This document shows positions 12,580 to 24,203 of a DNA stretch of 64,000 bases, piece by piece. Numbering within the stretch: the first letter of the stretch is position 1; every line of letters starts with the position of its first letter. The stretch comes from Triplophysa rosa. Lineage: Eukaryota; Chordata; Actinopteri; Cypriniformes; Nemacheilidae. The position numbers were made by a program, and so were the translations under genes. Under the pieces are notes generated by a model. It ran no database searches. It was given only the letters and a program-made list of their open reading frames with translations, and had not been told where the DNA came from. The DNA lies in NCBI RefSeq assembly GCF_024868665.1, contig NC_079898.1:15484358-15548357 (forward strand). The letters are read 5' to 3'.

Positions 12580-12607
12580 AAAAGGTGGATGTTATATAGA
12601 CCATAGT

Positions 12608-12943
12608 TATATATGGATATAATGCTGGAATGCATGTAACCAAAAAGTTCTTGGCCACCATTGACTACTATGGTAGGAAAAGATGCTTTATAAATTTCTT
12701 TGTTCCGATGAACACAAAAGATGACATTTTGAAGAATGTAGGAAAGCAAACAGGTCTGGGGCACTTTTTACTACAGTACTATTGTCATTTTTCCTACTAT
12801 GGTAGTCAATGGTGTCCAAGAGCTTAGTTACAAGCATTCTATCAAATATCTTTCTCTGTTCATAAGAACAACGAAATTTACTCAGATTTGAGGGTGAGTA
12901 AATGATGACAGAATTTTTATTTTTGGGAGAACTGTCACTTTAA
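12608..12943. mobile_element. Angel-like element, 5'-truncated
   Basis: The central palindromic motif CCTACTATGGTAGTCAATGG and the right arm AAATGATGACAGAATTTTTA, with an end near CACTTTAAG, are present. The left terminal TTAAAGGGATAGTTCACCC is missing. It lies directly beside hAT element A. Confidence 0.65.
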
Positions 12944-13340
12944 GAGACACTTGACATTGTTTTGTTATTAACAGAGCCATTGAGAGAGAGAGTGGCGTCA
13001 ACTCTGTTGACTACAATTAAAATTTTTCACAGCAATGGTGGTTCATGGAGCCACTCAATAGTTCCCGGAAGTTACTAGTAATGCATGGAGCTGCAGCTAA
13101 ACAGACCAATTGAGGTAAACTTTTAACTCATTTAAAGACGCAAGTCATTTAATGAATAAATATAAAAGCATTTAAAGAGAAAACATAACTTCCTGGAACT
13201 ATCTGAAGGCTCCATAAATCACGTGACGTGACTCTCTCTCTCACCGGCTCTGGTTATTAGTTTAGCCACAGTGGCATTCAATAATACCTTACAAAATACA
13301 TGCAATACATGTGTTGAGGTTATAATTTAATGGATATAAT

Positions 13341-13796
13341 TAGACATGTGCCCAGTTAACCGCGGTTACCACCAAATCCTGCTGAAACCGAGCTGGCTGC
13401 GATAATGCAAGGTATCGATTATTTTACTGATGCGTAGCTTATCCGTAAAGCACGTCTCTGGGATCAGTGGGAAATGCTGCTCGATCTAAAAGCAGTGCGA
13501 GTTTGAGTCGCTTATAACGTGCATTTAAAAAAGCAACACCTGTCAAACATGATCATTATAAATATACTTTATTATCATGAAAATACCTGAGGAGGATTGA
13601 GGATCAGTGATAAAAACATGTCCTTAGGCATTCCTAGAACTATGTGTGTTATGGTCTTCTTCTGCAGTGCATATTTGGAGTTTCTGCACGAGAGCGCCCT
13701 CTGGCTTTCGGATGCAGCAGCATTTTACCATACTTCACTCACAAGTTGTGCATAAATCACGTGATAGATATTTTTGGTTAACCGGGCATATGTCTA
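13341..13796. mobile_element. hAT-type element (456 bp)
   Basis: The inverted ends are TAGACATGTGCCCAGTTAACC and GGTTAACCGGGCATATGTCTA, with a couple of mismatches. The flanking 8-mers GATATAAT and GTTATAAT match at seven of eight positions, fitting an aged hAT target duplication. There is no ORF of note. Confidence 0.75.
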
Positions 13797-16009
13797 GTTA
13801 TAATAACAGCAATTCATTGGTTACAACAGCGGCTTATGACCCAACTACACAGGTATAATCTCTCTCAAGAGTCAAGACCCACCAAAATAATTTTTTAAAA
13901 TGGAAAATGTATGCGTCATTCATTGCAAAATGAGGAGTGACTGCACATCCCACTTCATCCTTCCTTTCAAGCCACAAGAGTTGGTGTACAACACTTTAAT
14001 GTGTTATTGTGTATATAATTATTCTTACAATATTTATAAGCACATAACATTGAAATTAGTGAAAAGCAATAATCCAAAAATAACATTATGATTGGTAAAC
14101 ACTTTTTTGTCTACAAGATTGTTATAATTAAGTCTGCATGTGTAATGGCTGTATAGCAGCAGTGCTGTTTGAATTTAAGAGACAAATTAAAGCATGCAAG
14201 ATTTCAAGAGAATTTTACTCTGCAATGTGTCCAACAGTTAAAGCACATCACGCTGTCAGCAAACCAATTAAAGCAGTGCAGATAAACGGAGAAGAAAAAT
14301 CTAGACTACCGCACTAATTGACTGTTTGGTTGTTGGATGTCCAGTCTATGCGACGCATAGTGTCCCATCCATAATCATTACATATGTAAACGTATGTAAA
14401 ATGTTTAAGGCTACGTGATCCATCACCTGTTGCATCTGCTGTGAAACAGAGTAACGATCAGTAAAAATAATGGAAACTTGCACTTCAGCCCACATAAAAC
14501 CTCACTGCTTCTGCTCTTATCTCCCCAAACCTTTGAATCCTGAGATCTCAGCTTGGATAGCCACAAGCAGGGGCACAACGTTTTTAAAAGGTGGCGTTCA
14601 TGTGTAAGCTTTGCCCTCATCCCATATCCAGACATGCTGGCAGTAACTGACACAGATTTGTTTCTTCTGGCCTGGTTTGCGTGATCCAATCCAGCGACAA
14701 ACACATCAGCATCATCTTTCAAGCAGTTTAAGAGCAAACAGAGAGAATCACGTTTTTTAAAAGCCAAATTTGTCATGCTTATGCTTTAGCATGAAGGAGG
14801 AATGTAGGGCAGATCTGTTCTGACGTTGACCTGTGACTCGTCCCATAACATTTTCAGACAGCTCTACTTAGCTCAACTGAAGAAGGATGGCAAGGCTATT
14901 ACATTACCATTACTTCATTCATGTCAGTCTGCCCGAGGAGCAGCAACATGGCACACACGCAGGTATCTGACACTCAGGTTAGTTAAGTGACAATTACTCC
15001 AGTCCTAATTAAGTAATCTCCACTTCAGGCTGCTTCTGACCCTTTCCCCATAATGCACGCGATTGTGGTTATGGCGGCAGCTTAATGGGTAGAGACTTGT
15101 TAACAAAAGACAAACACGGTCAATGGCGACAACAATTGATCCAGAAACACAGCAGAGATACAGAGGAAGAGATCTCAATCGGCTCTAGTAGTGACTTTAG
15201 AAACCAGGTAATACAATCTGCCACATCACATAAAAGCATACAGTACAGTATTGGCCTAAGAACTTTGTTTAAATTTATTTGTTGGCATAGAGTTAGAAGT
15301 TTTTCTTAAATGAAGAAAGCATTCACTGTAATATGTAAATATTTACCAGACACATAAAAGTACACTTCTAAAAACAGCCAAAAATCTTAAACCACTGGGC
15401 CAACAACCAAAAACCTCACATTGTCTGCCTCTCAAAAAACATTAGGAACTATGAGTTTTTATGCATTTAAACAGTAATGCTGATTGACCAGTTACAATTA
15501 CACCAGCTATATTGAAAGAACACACTACTGCTTTTAAATTAGCATTCAGCAGAAGTGACAGAAGCAGGAGATGACAGCAATGCACTTACACAGGCCAAAC
15601 AAAGTTGATCACCAACTCCAAAGACCCACAAGAAAACTTCATCTATGCATGTTAGCAAAGATGTCACAATTCTCAAACTTGGTTAAAACAAACTGCTTTC
15701 AAACAGGTAAGCTCGAGTCATAAATATACAATACAACATTTATTTGTAAAGCACATTTAAAAACCTTCTGAACAGACTAGAATAAAAACTAAATAAATAA
15801 AACAAGTCTAACGAAATTAAAACACAGCAGTAACAAACAACATTTAAACCAATGATTAGGGGGTTTTAAAAGCTAGCATGTCTGGTGGGGACGGTGCCCT
15901 GGTGGGCAAGTGATGTAACCGGTACGTGGGTTAATCACCGTGTATCACCGGTAACACCAACCATCGCAACAAGCCTAAGAGAGACTCCAATAAAAAGGAC
16001 TGTTTTTGC

Positions 16010-17205
16010 TAGAGGTGCACTAATTGACCGGACAGAGATAGGAATCGGCCGGTTTTTCGTATGATCGGCCAGACCGGTGACCGGCCGGTCAGTCTCACAT
16101 CTCGCCGATTCCAAGCCGATCTTCTGTTGCACGTGATGCGGGCAAGAACGTCACAGCCGTCAGTACACTCAAAGCCGCAAGTAAACATGTAAACGTGCGC
16201 GCGCACAGCTTGTCTTTCACGTCTCGTTTATACTCGCATGTGGGTCCACCGGTACCGGTCTCTGCTGACTGACGCGCATCTCTCATGTCTGCTGACTGCA
16301 CGCGCTTGCACACGCATCATGTACTGTACAGACAAAAAGGTGCACTGTAGTTCATCTCTCGCTGCTCCGTATACATGGAGTATGTATGCTAACAGTGATG
16401 CTATTAGCATCATGCTAAACTCTGACACGTAAATTCCATTCAACCTGATTGCTTGTCTTACATTAAAACTGTGGTCATTTCACCTAGGTAAAATGACATT
16501 CAACACGACTTCTACTTGTTTTTAAAAATCCAAAATATAAAAAAATGAATAAATCAACCAATATATGTGATATATATCTGATTGAGTTCTTTACTAACAC
16601 AAAAAACTGCAAATACATATACATCTTTAGAGTAGAATTCACGCATAGGATTTTTAACTTTTTTATTGAAGTTGCAGCAAAAATCAACCCACTTCTTTTA
16701 ATCCTACAGACCCAAGATAAAGACAATTTATTTTACATTTCATAAAAAATGAAATAAAGCAATGTTAGTTTCATAAACAGAAACAAACAAGAATAAAGTT
16801 GAAGTATTTTATTGTTATCTTAGACTTTTGTGAGATGAGTACAAAAATGAAAAAGGTAAATTAAGTGACATGTTTAGTTACATTTTATTATTTGTACTTC
16901 TTTTCAGTCACAGAGTTCTTCAATTTAAGAGTTGTTTGGGAAAGAGAAGATTCTGTAATTTAATGCAGCTTGGAGAACTGCATTTAGGGAAATTTGGGGA
17001 AATTGTAATGTTCAATCATTTATTCAATGAAAATAAAAAAAATGTGTATTGAAGAAAAGTTAATATGGTTTTATATACAGTATACTGTCAATTATAGTTT
17101 GTGGATAGAAAATCGGAATCGGCAAAAATCGGAATCGGCAGGTTTCACTTGTAATAAAATCGGAAATCGGAATCGGCAAAGAAAATTGCAATCGGTGCAT
17201 CTCTA
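16010..17205. mobile_element. hAT-type element (1196 bp)
   Basis: The ends are TAGAGGTGCACTAATTG at the left and CAATCGGTGCATCTCTA at the right. They are flanked by a perfect 8-bp duplication, GTTTTTGC (16002-16009 and 17206-17213). Sub-terminal AATCGGAATCGGC repeats near the right end are typical of transposase-binding repeats. Small ORFs inside resemble no transposase I recognise. Confidence 0.88.
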
Positions 17206-17265
17206 GTTTTTGCACATCCTGGATGGAAAATTATGTACTGACTAAACAGAGTTAGGACTTGACCA

Positions 17266-18340
17266 TACCTGTCAACACTCACGTTTTCGCAGGGAGTCTC
17301 CTGTTTTACACACCAATCTCCCGCCACCCTCCCGTTTTGTTATTTCTCCCGTAAAACACCTGTATTTCAGTTATTTCTCCTTTGAAACCCGGACTCACGG
17401 GAACCGCATTCACATGAACAGGAGGGTGGTTCCGTGGCTTGAGCCACTGCCTATTTGCCCTCACAGGCTGAGGCGCACTTTGATAGGCGAAACTGATAGC
17501 CGAAGTGGAGTAAAGAGTATTCATTTCACATCCCCACTAAAAATGTTCTCTTTACACTGCTAAAGGTCAGCATATTCCACTCCACGTTTTCCATTTAACG
17601 CTCGCTCCTCACAGTCTGTGTCCGCTCACTGGATACGACAGATCGTTCCATCCAGAGCTTTGACAGATAGATGCAGTAGAGTCTAACGTTACGTTACATT
17701 ACAGCTTGATCTGCCGAAGTAATCTTTTCGTAGTTTTTAAAGTATGTCTTATTAGCTGTTGTTGTTACACTTTTTAAACGTGTCATGAAAAGAGCGTTGT
17801 GTTCTCCAGTCAACTCTGAATAAAAACAGGTAATATAGAGTTTATTTCTAATATTTCCCATACTTTGAACATAAGCAGTTCTTGTAAATAATAGCTGCAA
17901 TATGCAAACACATGGTAAATCCATCCATCCATGTAAATAAATAAAAACATTCGGCTAACTAATAAACCAAGTTAAAACAAACCGAACTATGGGACACGTG
18001 ATGGGACAAAGACAAACTGCTCATACTTTTTTAAACCGCTTTTATATGTATTTTATGTCTGACATTGAGATCTCTGGCAATATTTAAATAAAAATGATAC
18101 CTTGCAGAAGTGCATTAAACAGTCTGTATTATTGTTCTGAATAAATATATTGATTTACATTTAAGAATTTGACATGAAAATTATGTTAGGTTAGATATAA
18201 AGTAATTAAATTTTTTTAAAAGATTTAGAACAGAGGGGTGCCCTTTTTGCCCTGCACAACACCCCCGCAACCACATCACCCCCATATCCCACACCCCTGC
18301 ACCCCATCACAGGTCTCCCGGATTTCGGTACGCAAAATGG
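17266..18340. repeat. possible decayed dispersed repeat
   Basis: ACCTGTCAACACTCACG with a GGGAGTCTCC motif at the left, and CAGGTCTCCCGGATTTCGG near 18311-18329, resemble the ends of a common fish interspersed repeat. No clear target duplication was found and the boundaries are approximate. Confidence 0.35.
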
Positions 18341-19352
18341 TTCCTTGTTTTGAGGAAAAATCCTAAAATGAAACTTCCACCCCTTCATACAAAAACATAG
18401 TTCCTAATCTACAGATTATGCATAATAAGGAGACAATTGCTCACAGTAGGGCTGAAACGATTCCTCAAGTAACTCGAGTAATTCGAATACAAAAAAACAC
18501 CGAGGCAATTTTTGTTGCCTTGAAGCTTTGTTTAATCCATTTAACTACAGTACACACGGAGCACTGCGCTTCCCCACTGACCGTTATTACTTACGCACAG
18601 CCCGCTAAACTCTATTCATGTTACAGGGCTCTCAAGTCTCACGCATTCGCCGCGAGACACACACATTTTAGACTGTTCACACGCTCACACGTAGTTTTCA
18701 TGCTGATAAATAAGTGATAGCTTATAGAAGTGGTGAACTGCTATTTTACTTACTTTTAGTCTATTTTGCGAGTGAAACTTGTTTTCCGGCTGCATTGAGT
18801 CCATCAAACTAGATGCGGACTTGTGGACGCCGAATCCTGTTATTTACACATGCCATCTGTCTGTTCTGCATGTCTGAGTGAATGAACTGCACATTTTAAC
18901 GTGCTACATGCGTGATGCTCATAAATTTGTCTGCGTCTGCGCTTTATGAGGACATGAACTTCACCTCCAGAGTTGCTCTGAGAGTTTATTTCACAAACAT
19001 GTTATTGTTTGAGTGAAGAAACAAACAGACTAAAAGATAAGCGTCTTCCGACAACCTGCCAAAATAAAAGTCATAGGCTATATATTACCATTTAATAGTA
19101 AAAAAAAGAAACGAGAACTAATTTAGATAAACTAAATGCATCATGCATAAGCTGAAGTTAGTTGTTTACCTTTGAAATTATTCTTTCTATTTTTATTCAT
19201 GTTTCTTATTTATATATTTGTATTATATTGCATTTTGAATTTAATATGGCAATGGAATGTACTAAATGGGTTTAGTTTTTACGGATATTAATGTATGCTA
19301 TTTCAGCAATAAAAACTCTAATTGTTCTAAAAAGGATACAAATTATTTGTTT

Positions 19353-20529
19353 TAGGGCTGTCACGATTATTAAATAATCGTCTCATCGCGATTGTTTGAC
19401 CTCATCGCGATGGTTTCAGATCATCGCGATTATTGCACATCTCTTTAGAAGACACTAGGGGGAGCTGTAGTGTATCTGCATATTGCATATTTTAGTGTAT
19501 ATATTGTTACTTAATACTTGTAAAATGTACCACCACAACACAATCACTTAAAAAAAACTAAAACATATACAAATTACCTGCAGTACAATTTGATATTATT
19601 TAAGCAAATCTCAGTGTGAAAACCAGTCTACCAAAATTTCATAACACACAAGTAAAATTTATTGTAGTCTTGCAAGTGAGAAAAAAACAGACTAGAAGCT
19701 TTTCTATGACTGATAGTATTTTAATGGTGGCTTCAATTCACACCTGATCAATTTACTTAATTTACAAGTATTTGGTGGTTGTATTATTGACAGGTAAAAG
19801 CCTAAACCTTAAATATATGATGACCCAATTTTTTCCGATGTATTTCCAAGAAAAAAACATAGTCTTGTATTCAGAACAATAATGTGACCCTGGACAACAA
19901 AACCAGTCTTAAGTAGCACGGGAACATTTTTAGTAATCGGCAAAAATACATGGTATGGGTAAAAATTAACGATTTTTCTTTTTGCCAAAAATCATTAGGA
20001 TATTAAGTAAAGATCATGTTCCATGAAGATATTTTATAAATTTCCTACTGTATATGTATAAAAACTTTATTTTTGTGAGTGGATGGTCTGCTACAGTGCC
20101 TCAGATGAACAACTTCAAAGGCGATTTTCTCAATATTTAGATTTTTTTGCACCCTCAGATTCCAGCTTTGTAAATAGTTGTTGTTCCGCCAGATAGTGTC
20201 CTATCCTAACAAACCATATATCAATAGAAAGCTTATTTATTCAGCTTTCAGATGATGTAAAAATCTCAATTTCGAAGAATTGACCCTTAAGACTGGTTTT
20301 GTTGTCCAGGGTCACATATGGTCGTTTCAATCGCTAAATCAAAAATGCATGAGAATTAAATGTCAAAACTCAAAAACAGACAATTAATCGCCATAATCGC
20401 CAAAGCTCAAAAACAGACAATTAATCGTCATAACCGTCAAAGCCCTAAAACAGACAATTAATCGCCAGAATCGCAATGATTTATTAGACAATTAACCGTC
20501 CATCAAATTTCATAATCGTGACAGCCCTA
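19353..20529. mobile_element. hAT-type element B, copy 2 (1177 bp), nested in element C
   Basis: TAGGGCTGTCACGATTATT and AATCGTGACAGCCCTA are the inverted ends. The 8-bp duplication ATTTGTTT (19345-19352 and 20530-20537) is perfect. It is closely similar to copy 1 at 11469-12177 in reverse orientation, but longer because another element is inserted at about 19882-20317. Confidence 0.92.
19882..20317. mobile_element. short element with 32-bp perfect terminal inverted repeats, nested third-level
   Basis: Positions 19882-19913 and 20286-20317 are exact reverse complements starting ATGTGACCCTGG. Comparison with the uninterrupted sibling (11641-11647) shows a precise insertion with at most a 1-2 bp (TA-like) duplication, so it is not a hAT. 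Similar termini are widespread in fish genomes as nonautonomous DNA elements; I do not assign a superfamily. Confidence 0.88.
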
Positions 20530-23331
20530 ATTTGTTTAACTCATTTTAAGAGACCCGTCTTATTTTCTCTTGTATATTTAGTATTGCTTTTTAATAAAGA
20601 AAAAGTACTTATCCGAATACCCGATTAATCGATGGAAAAATCAGTAGAATACTCGATTAGTAAAAGAATCGATAGCTGCAGCCCTAGCTCACAGCATGCA
20701 ATGTAAAGTCCATATGTCTTTTATTGTTTGAATATATTCATTCAGAATGATGAATGTGATGTGCATCAGAGGGAAGATATTCTGCAAAAATAAAAGGTCT
20801 TAAATTCAGTCTGCTTTTTATAATCTTATGGACTAATTGTATGATACATTTATAGTTTTTATCCTTTCTGGAGTTTGACAGTAATTACCAAGTGTAACAC
20901 ATTAGATTTGTTTAGATTAAAAGTCTGTATCCGTAATCTTTTACTGATCCAGGTATCAGATCGTGCATGCCAATTCTAAACAGCAAAAGCATTCAAGCAC
21001 GCGCTAGGGAGCCAAGTGCACTAGATTGATTTTCTTATGTTATTCATGCACTTTTCACTGCAGAATGTTTTAAGGCGAGATCTGTCAATTTCTTTAGGAG
21101 ACTATAATGCTGTAATGACATTTCTAGAAAGTGAGCAAATCGCATCAGCCACAGCTGGTAAACAGCAGTCTAGCACTGTTTCAACACCATTACTGAAGAA
21201 CAGATGTAATCAGCCAAGCCTTAACAGACCTTCATTGAATTACTATCTTTTAAGCTACGCAAGAGTTTCAAGAACATCTATTAAAAAAAGCCATGAGATC
21301 GAATACACCTTCAACACAAAATCTAATCCTGCCAGCTAATGGGACAAAAGAAAGCCGGATTTGGCCCTCTCTTTTCTCATAATTTAACCCCTCGCAGAAT
21401 ATGATAAAGAGGCCTGGAGCAGCTGCAGACTGACCAGTCCCCAAGCACACAATTAACAACAAAAGAGCCCTTTTAACGCATTGAGCTAATCAGCAGCCAG
21501 CCCACCACTGCAGTCCCCCTGAACCATCTGCAAGACGGCAGACCGTCTCTATGATTGTGAAAAAAAGACTGGCACCATGCTATCATGTCCAAGGGTCAAT
21601 GAAGCACATTGCTTAGCAACAGTCAAGCCCCCGTGCCTGGAAACCAAAAGCTTTTCCTTTCAAAGAGCAACTCAATAAAGAGTGGACAAGGGAATGTGCT
21701 TGAAGATTTGATTACCAAATGGCCTCCAATTGTTAGCTGACCACTGCAGAGAGAGAGGGCTTTAAGAGCCACCTAGTATGGAACTTAAGTGACCGGAGAC
21801 AGATAATGAAACGCTTTCTTGACTTGTTTTCGGTTTCTCTGTACCCTATGTCGAGGTTGAACAAGTCATACTTTGTTGTAGCATGTCAGGTTTGGTAAAC
21901 ACAAAGACAATCCAAACTGTAGCCCAAACTTTTAGAATCGAATTGGTGCAGCTACAGGACACATATTATTGAATACAGACTTTTAAGCAAATACTACAGA
22001 CAAGACAATTAATACTACTACTTAAAACCAAAAAAAGACTACAAACGATGGTGAAGTGCATGTTCTTACTATAGTAAAATTACAGTTGATCACCATCATA
22101 TATCTTATGCTGTGTTAACAATACCGGGAATGGCACGATTCGGCGCTCACGCAAAAATAACAAACTTTTCCCGCGAGTAGTAAAGTGTGAGGAACGCAAT
22201 TGTTCGTTTGGTGTGAACACAGCATTACAGGGTTAAGTACATCTGTGCACGTCACAAATGTAGCTTTATTTCTCTTATCAGAATCTGTAACTTCTGTTCC
22301 TTTAAAACAACTTTCCTTTTCGTCTGACATCACAAATCCATTGCCTCCAACCACCTGGCTCCATTAAATATCAAGTTACACTCAGAAATGTCACACAGCA
22401 AAAGGTGTTTGCAAATGCCGTTTGATAATGAATACAGTTTTAAACGTATACATTCCAGCTTTAAAAATAATTTTAGTCTGGTCTGGGTAGCAATTATATA
22501 CATGCACTTTAACTCCAGTTCAAAATATCCATCATATCAAAAGATCCCTCATAAAGTCAATGTAAAGCTCTCGATTATATAATAGTTATTCCAACATCTG
22601 TAGAGTATCAAGCTCTCATTTAGAGAACTATCCTAGAAAAAAGCTTTAGATGATTTACGAAGAAAAACACTGTCTACTCATTCTTCACAGAACATTTCAA
22701 TCACACAATGTTAAAATCAAACCCAAGTTCACTCATCTGGATGACAAAGTGGTTTGGGGGAACGGTGAAGAAACTCTTCATCTAAACAATGAGGTTTCAA
22801 GACATTTCAGAAACAAAGCAACAAATTCAGTTTTGTACAGTAAAGCCATGACGAGCTACAAATGCTGGTTTTAACAGCTAAACAACTGACTTCCGAATTG
22901 TTACAAATGAGCTACAAACATATTAGCATTCATATGCACATAAACGCTGCCATACCAGAGCTGCCAATGTCAGTCAGAGGTTATGTCAACATATAAATAT
23001 TTCAAATAAAGCTTCTCTGTTTCAGTCACTGAGGTCTATTTACTTGGTCTGTACAACGACATTAAAACTGCTTAAGTTTTAAAACAACCCACACTTAGTA
23101 ATGTACAAAATAAGCAGGTGCACAAACATTCCTAAGAAAGTTCCTATAGGAGAAAACCTTATAAAAAAGGACTTTAAAGAAAGGTGCAAGTCCCTGAATG
23201 TGGATAAAAACAACTGGTAAACAAAACAACATAACACAGGAATTCACATATTGAATAGAAAAAGGCCTCAGTGTTTAGCAGAAGCACATAAGGCCTGTAA
23301 GGATATAGGAAACAAAAAGCTCTTGCCATAC

Positions 23332-23952
23332 CTGCTCTCTCTCATGAGGGAGTAATGTTACAGGTGGGAGGTCTATCCCAAAGACCCCCACGCTCCTGAA
23401 GCAAGTTTTTCCTCCAAGTCCACCACTGTTCATCCTGTAGAGTGGTCCATCCTTCAGCAGGCGCCCGTTGTTAACGGCCCGCTTAGCAGCTAGCCTCAGC
23501 CTCTGCTGAAACCTGGGGTTCGCCACAACATTCACCAGGTCACCCTGGCTTCTGAGAAATCTCTCGATGTTCCTTAGAGAAGAGCCAGCGGGGACACCCA
23601 GACCCTCGATAGCCCTCCTAAGGACTTTATTCCAATCCACATGACGGAGATCACCTGGGGGTAACACAGATCCGACTGGGAGGGGGACAGGCCCTCCCAG
23701 CTTGAGCGGCGCAATCCTTCCCGGGTTATCCGGGTCTTTGTAAGAAGCGCAACCTTTGCTGGTAACCTTAAGGATGGATCCATCCTTCACAGCTAGCTCC
23801 AGCTGCTGGAGTACGACGCCCTTGTCTAGTCCATGTGAGGTTGACACAGCATGGCAAATCCGCTCCTCTGAAGGCCGCTGCTTCTGCCTTTTGATCTTCT
23901 GAATAGCCTCAAGAATCCACTCTGTGTACAGGGGATTGGCCAGTTTCACCAT
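23332..23952 (-). CDS. kat6b: kat6b first coding exon: winged-helix and H15 domains, residues 1-207
   Basis: The start codon sits in a near-perfect vertebrate context (TTTCACCATGG). The protein opens [20 protein letters not shown], the N-terminus shared by KAT6A and KAT6[12 protein letters not shown] at 34-44 is the KAT6B version. Residues 1-78 form the first winged-helix (SAMD1-like, DNA-binding in the family). Residues about 104-177 form the linker-histone-like H15 domain, with [16 protein letters not shown] near its end. The linker at 80-102 is Pro/Gly-rich and divergent. The exon ends HEREQ at donor CAG/GTATGG in phase 0. KAT6B is the catalytic subunit of the BRPF1/ING5/MEAF6 nuclear complex that acetylates histone H3, chiefly K23 and K14 (established knowledge). 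The MYST domain is not in this window. Confidence 0.96.
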
Positions 23953-24203
23953 GGTGAAATAAGTAGTTTCATCAAGGTGCGATCCATGAATACATCCCTT
24001 TCTTTTAAGAGCGAAACGTACGCATCCACCAACACAAGCCGGCCATTAGCACATGATGCCGAACAGGATACGGTATCGATGTAACTCCTTAAAAGCCAAA
24101 CTGGCTATTCATTTCTTCTCCTTTCTGTCTGAATGAAAATAAAATCCTTGTGGTTGTAAATCCAATGTCAGAACACTTGCTGAAAAATTCCTTTGAGTTA
24201 CAC
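23953..24203 (-). other. kat6b: kat6b 5' UTR part of the first coding exon, with several uORFs
   Basis: Upstream of the start codon the exon probably extends to the strong acceptor CTTGTCTTCACTCCCACAG (exon start 24203). A second acceptor, TTTTATTTTCATTCAG, would start the exon at 24128. The transcribed leader holds at least five short upstream ORFs. One at 24112-24089 encodes MNSQFGF. A minimal one is ATG-TGC-TAA. The last, 23972-23946 (MKLLISPW), reads through the kat6b start codon in another frame and stops just past it. This arrangement would reduce or regulate initiation at the main start codon. The splice-site choice is inference. Confidence 0.6.

Larger units (their letters stand above)
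18447..20686. mobile_element. hAT-type element C (2240 bp), host of a two-level nest
   Basis: The ends are TAGGGCTGAAACGATTC and, inverted, a right end finishing GCTGCAGCCCTA. The flanking 8-bp duplication GCTCACAG at 18439-18446 and 20687-20694 is perfect. It is interrupted at 19353-20529 by hAT element B copy 2. Without the nest the element would be about 1.06 kb. Confidence 0.88.
5932..23331 (-). other. kat6b large intron (17.4 kb)
   Basis: The intron lies between the first coding exon (residues 1-207) and the PHD1 exon. I found no further coding exon and the phases on each side join directly. It contains at least seven DNA-transposon copies (9.0-9.9, 10.8-12.6, 11.5-12.2, 13.3-13.8, 16.0-17.2, 18.4-20.7 and nested copies), an Angel-like fragment and a GC-rich tandem repeat near 10.65 kb. 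The remaining sequence, including 6.0-8.9 kb, 14-16 kb and 20.7-23.3 kb, shows no feature I can name. Confidence 0.7.

Noticed and set aside
14423..14776. 117-codon minus-strand open frame
   Set aside because: No family resemblance, and the kat6b exons on either side join in phase without it.
23332..23952. Assignment to KAT6A instead of KAT6B
   Set aside because: [11 protein letters not shown] in this exon and the long linker with [12 protein letters not shown] in exon 6 are KAT6B features.
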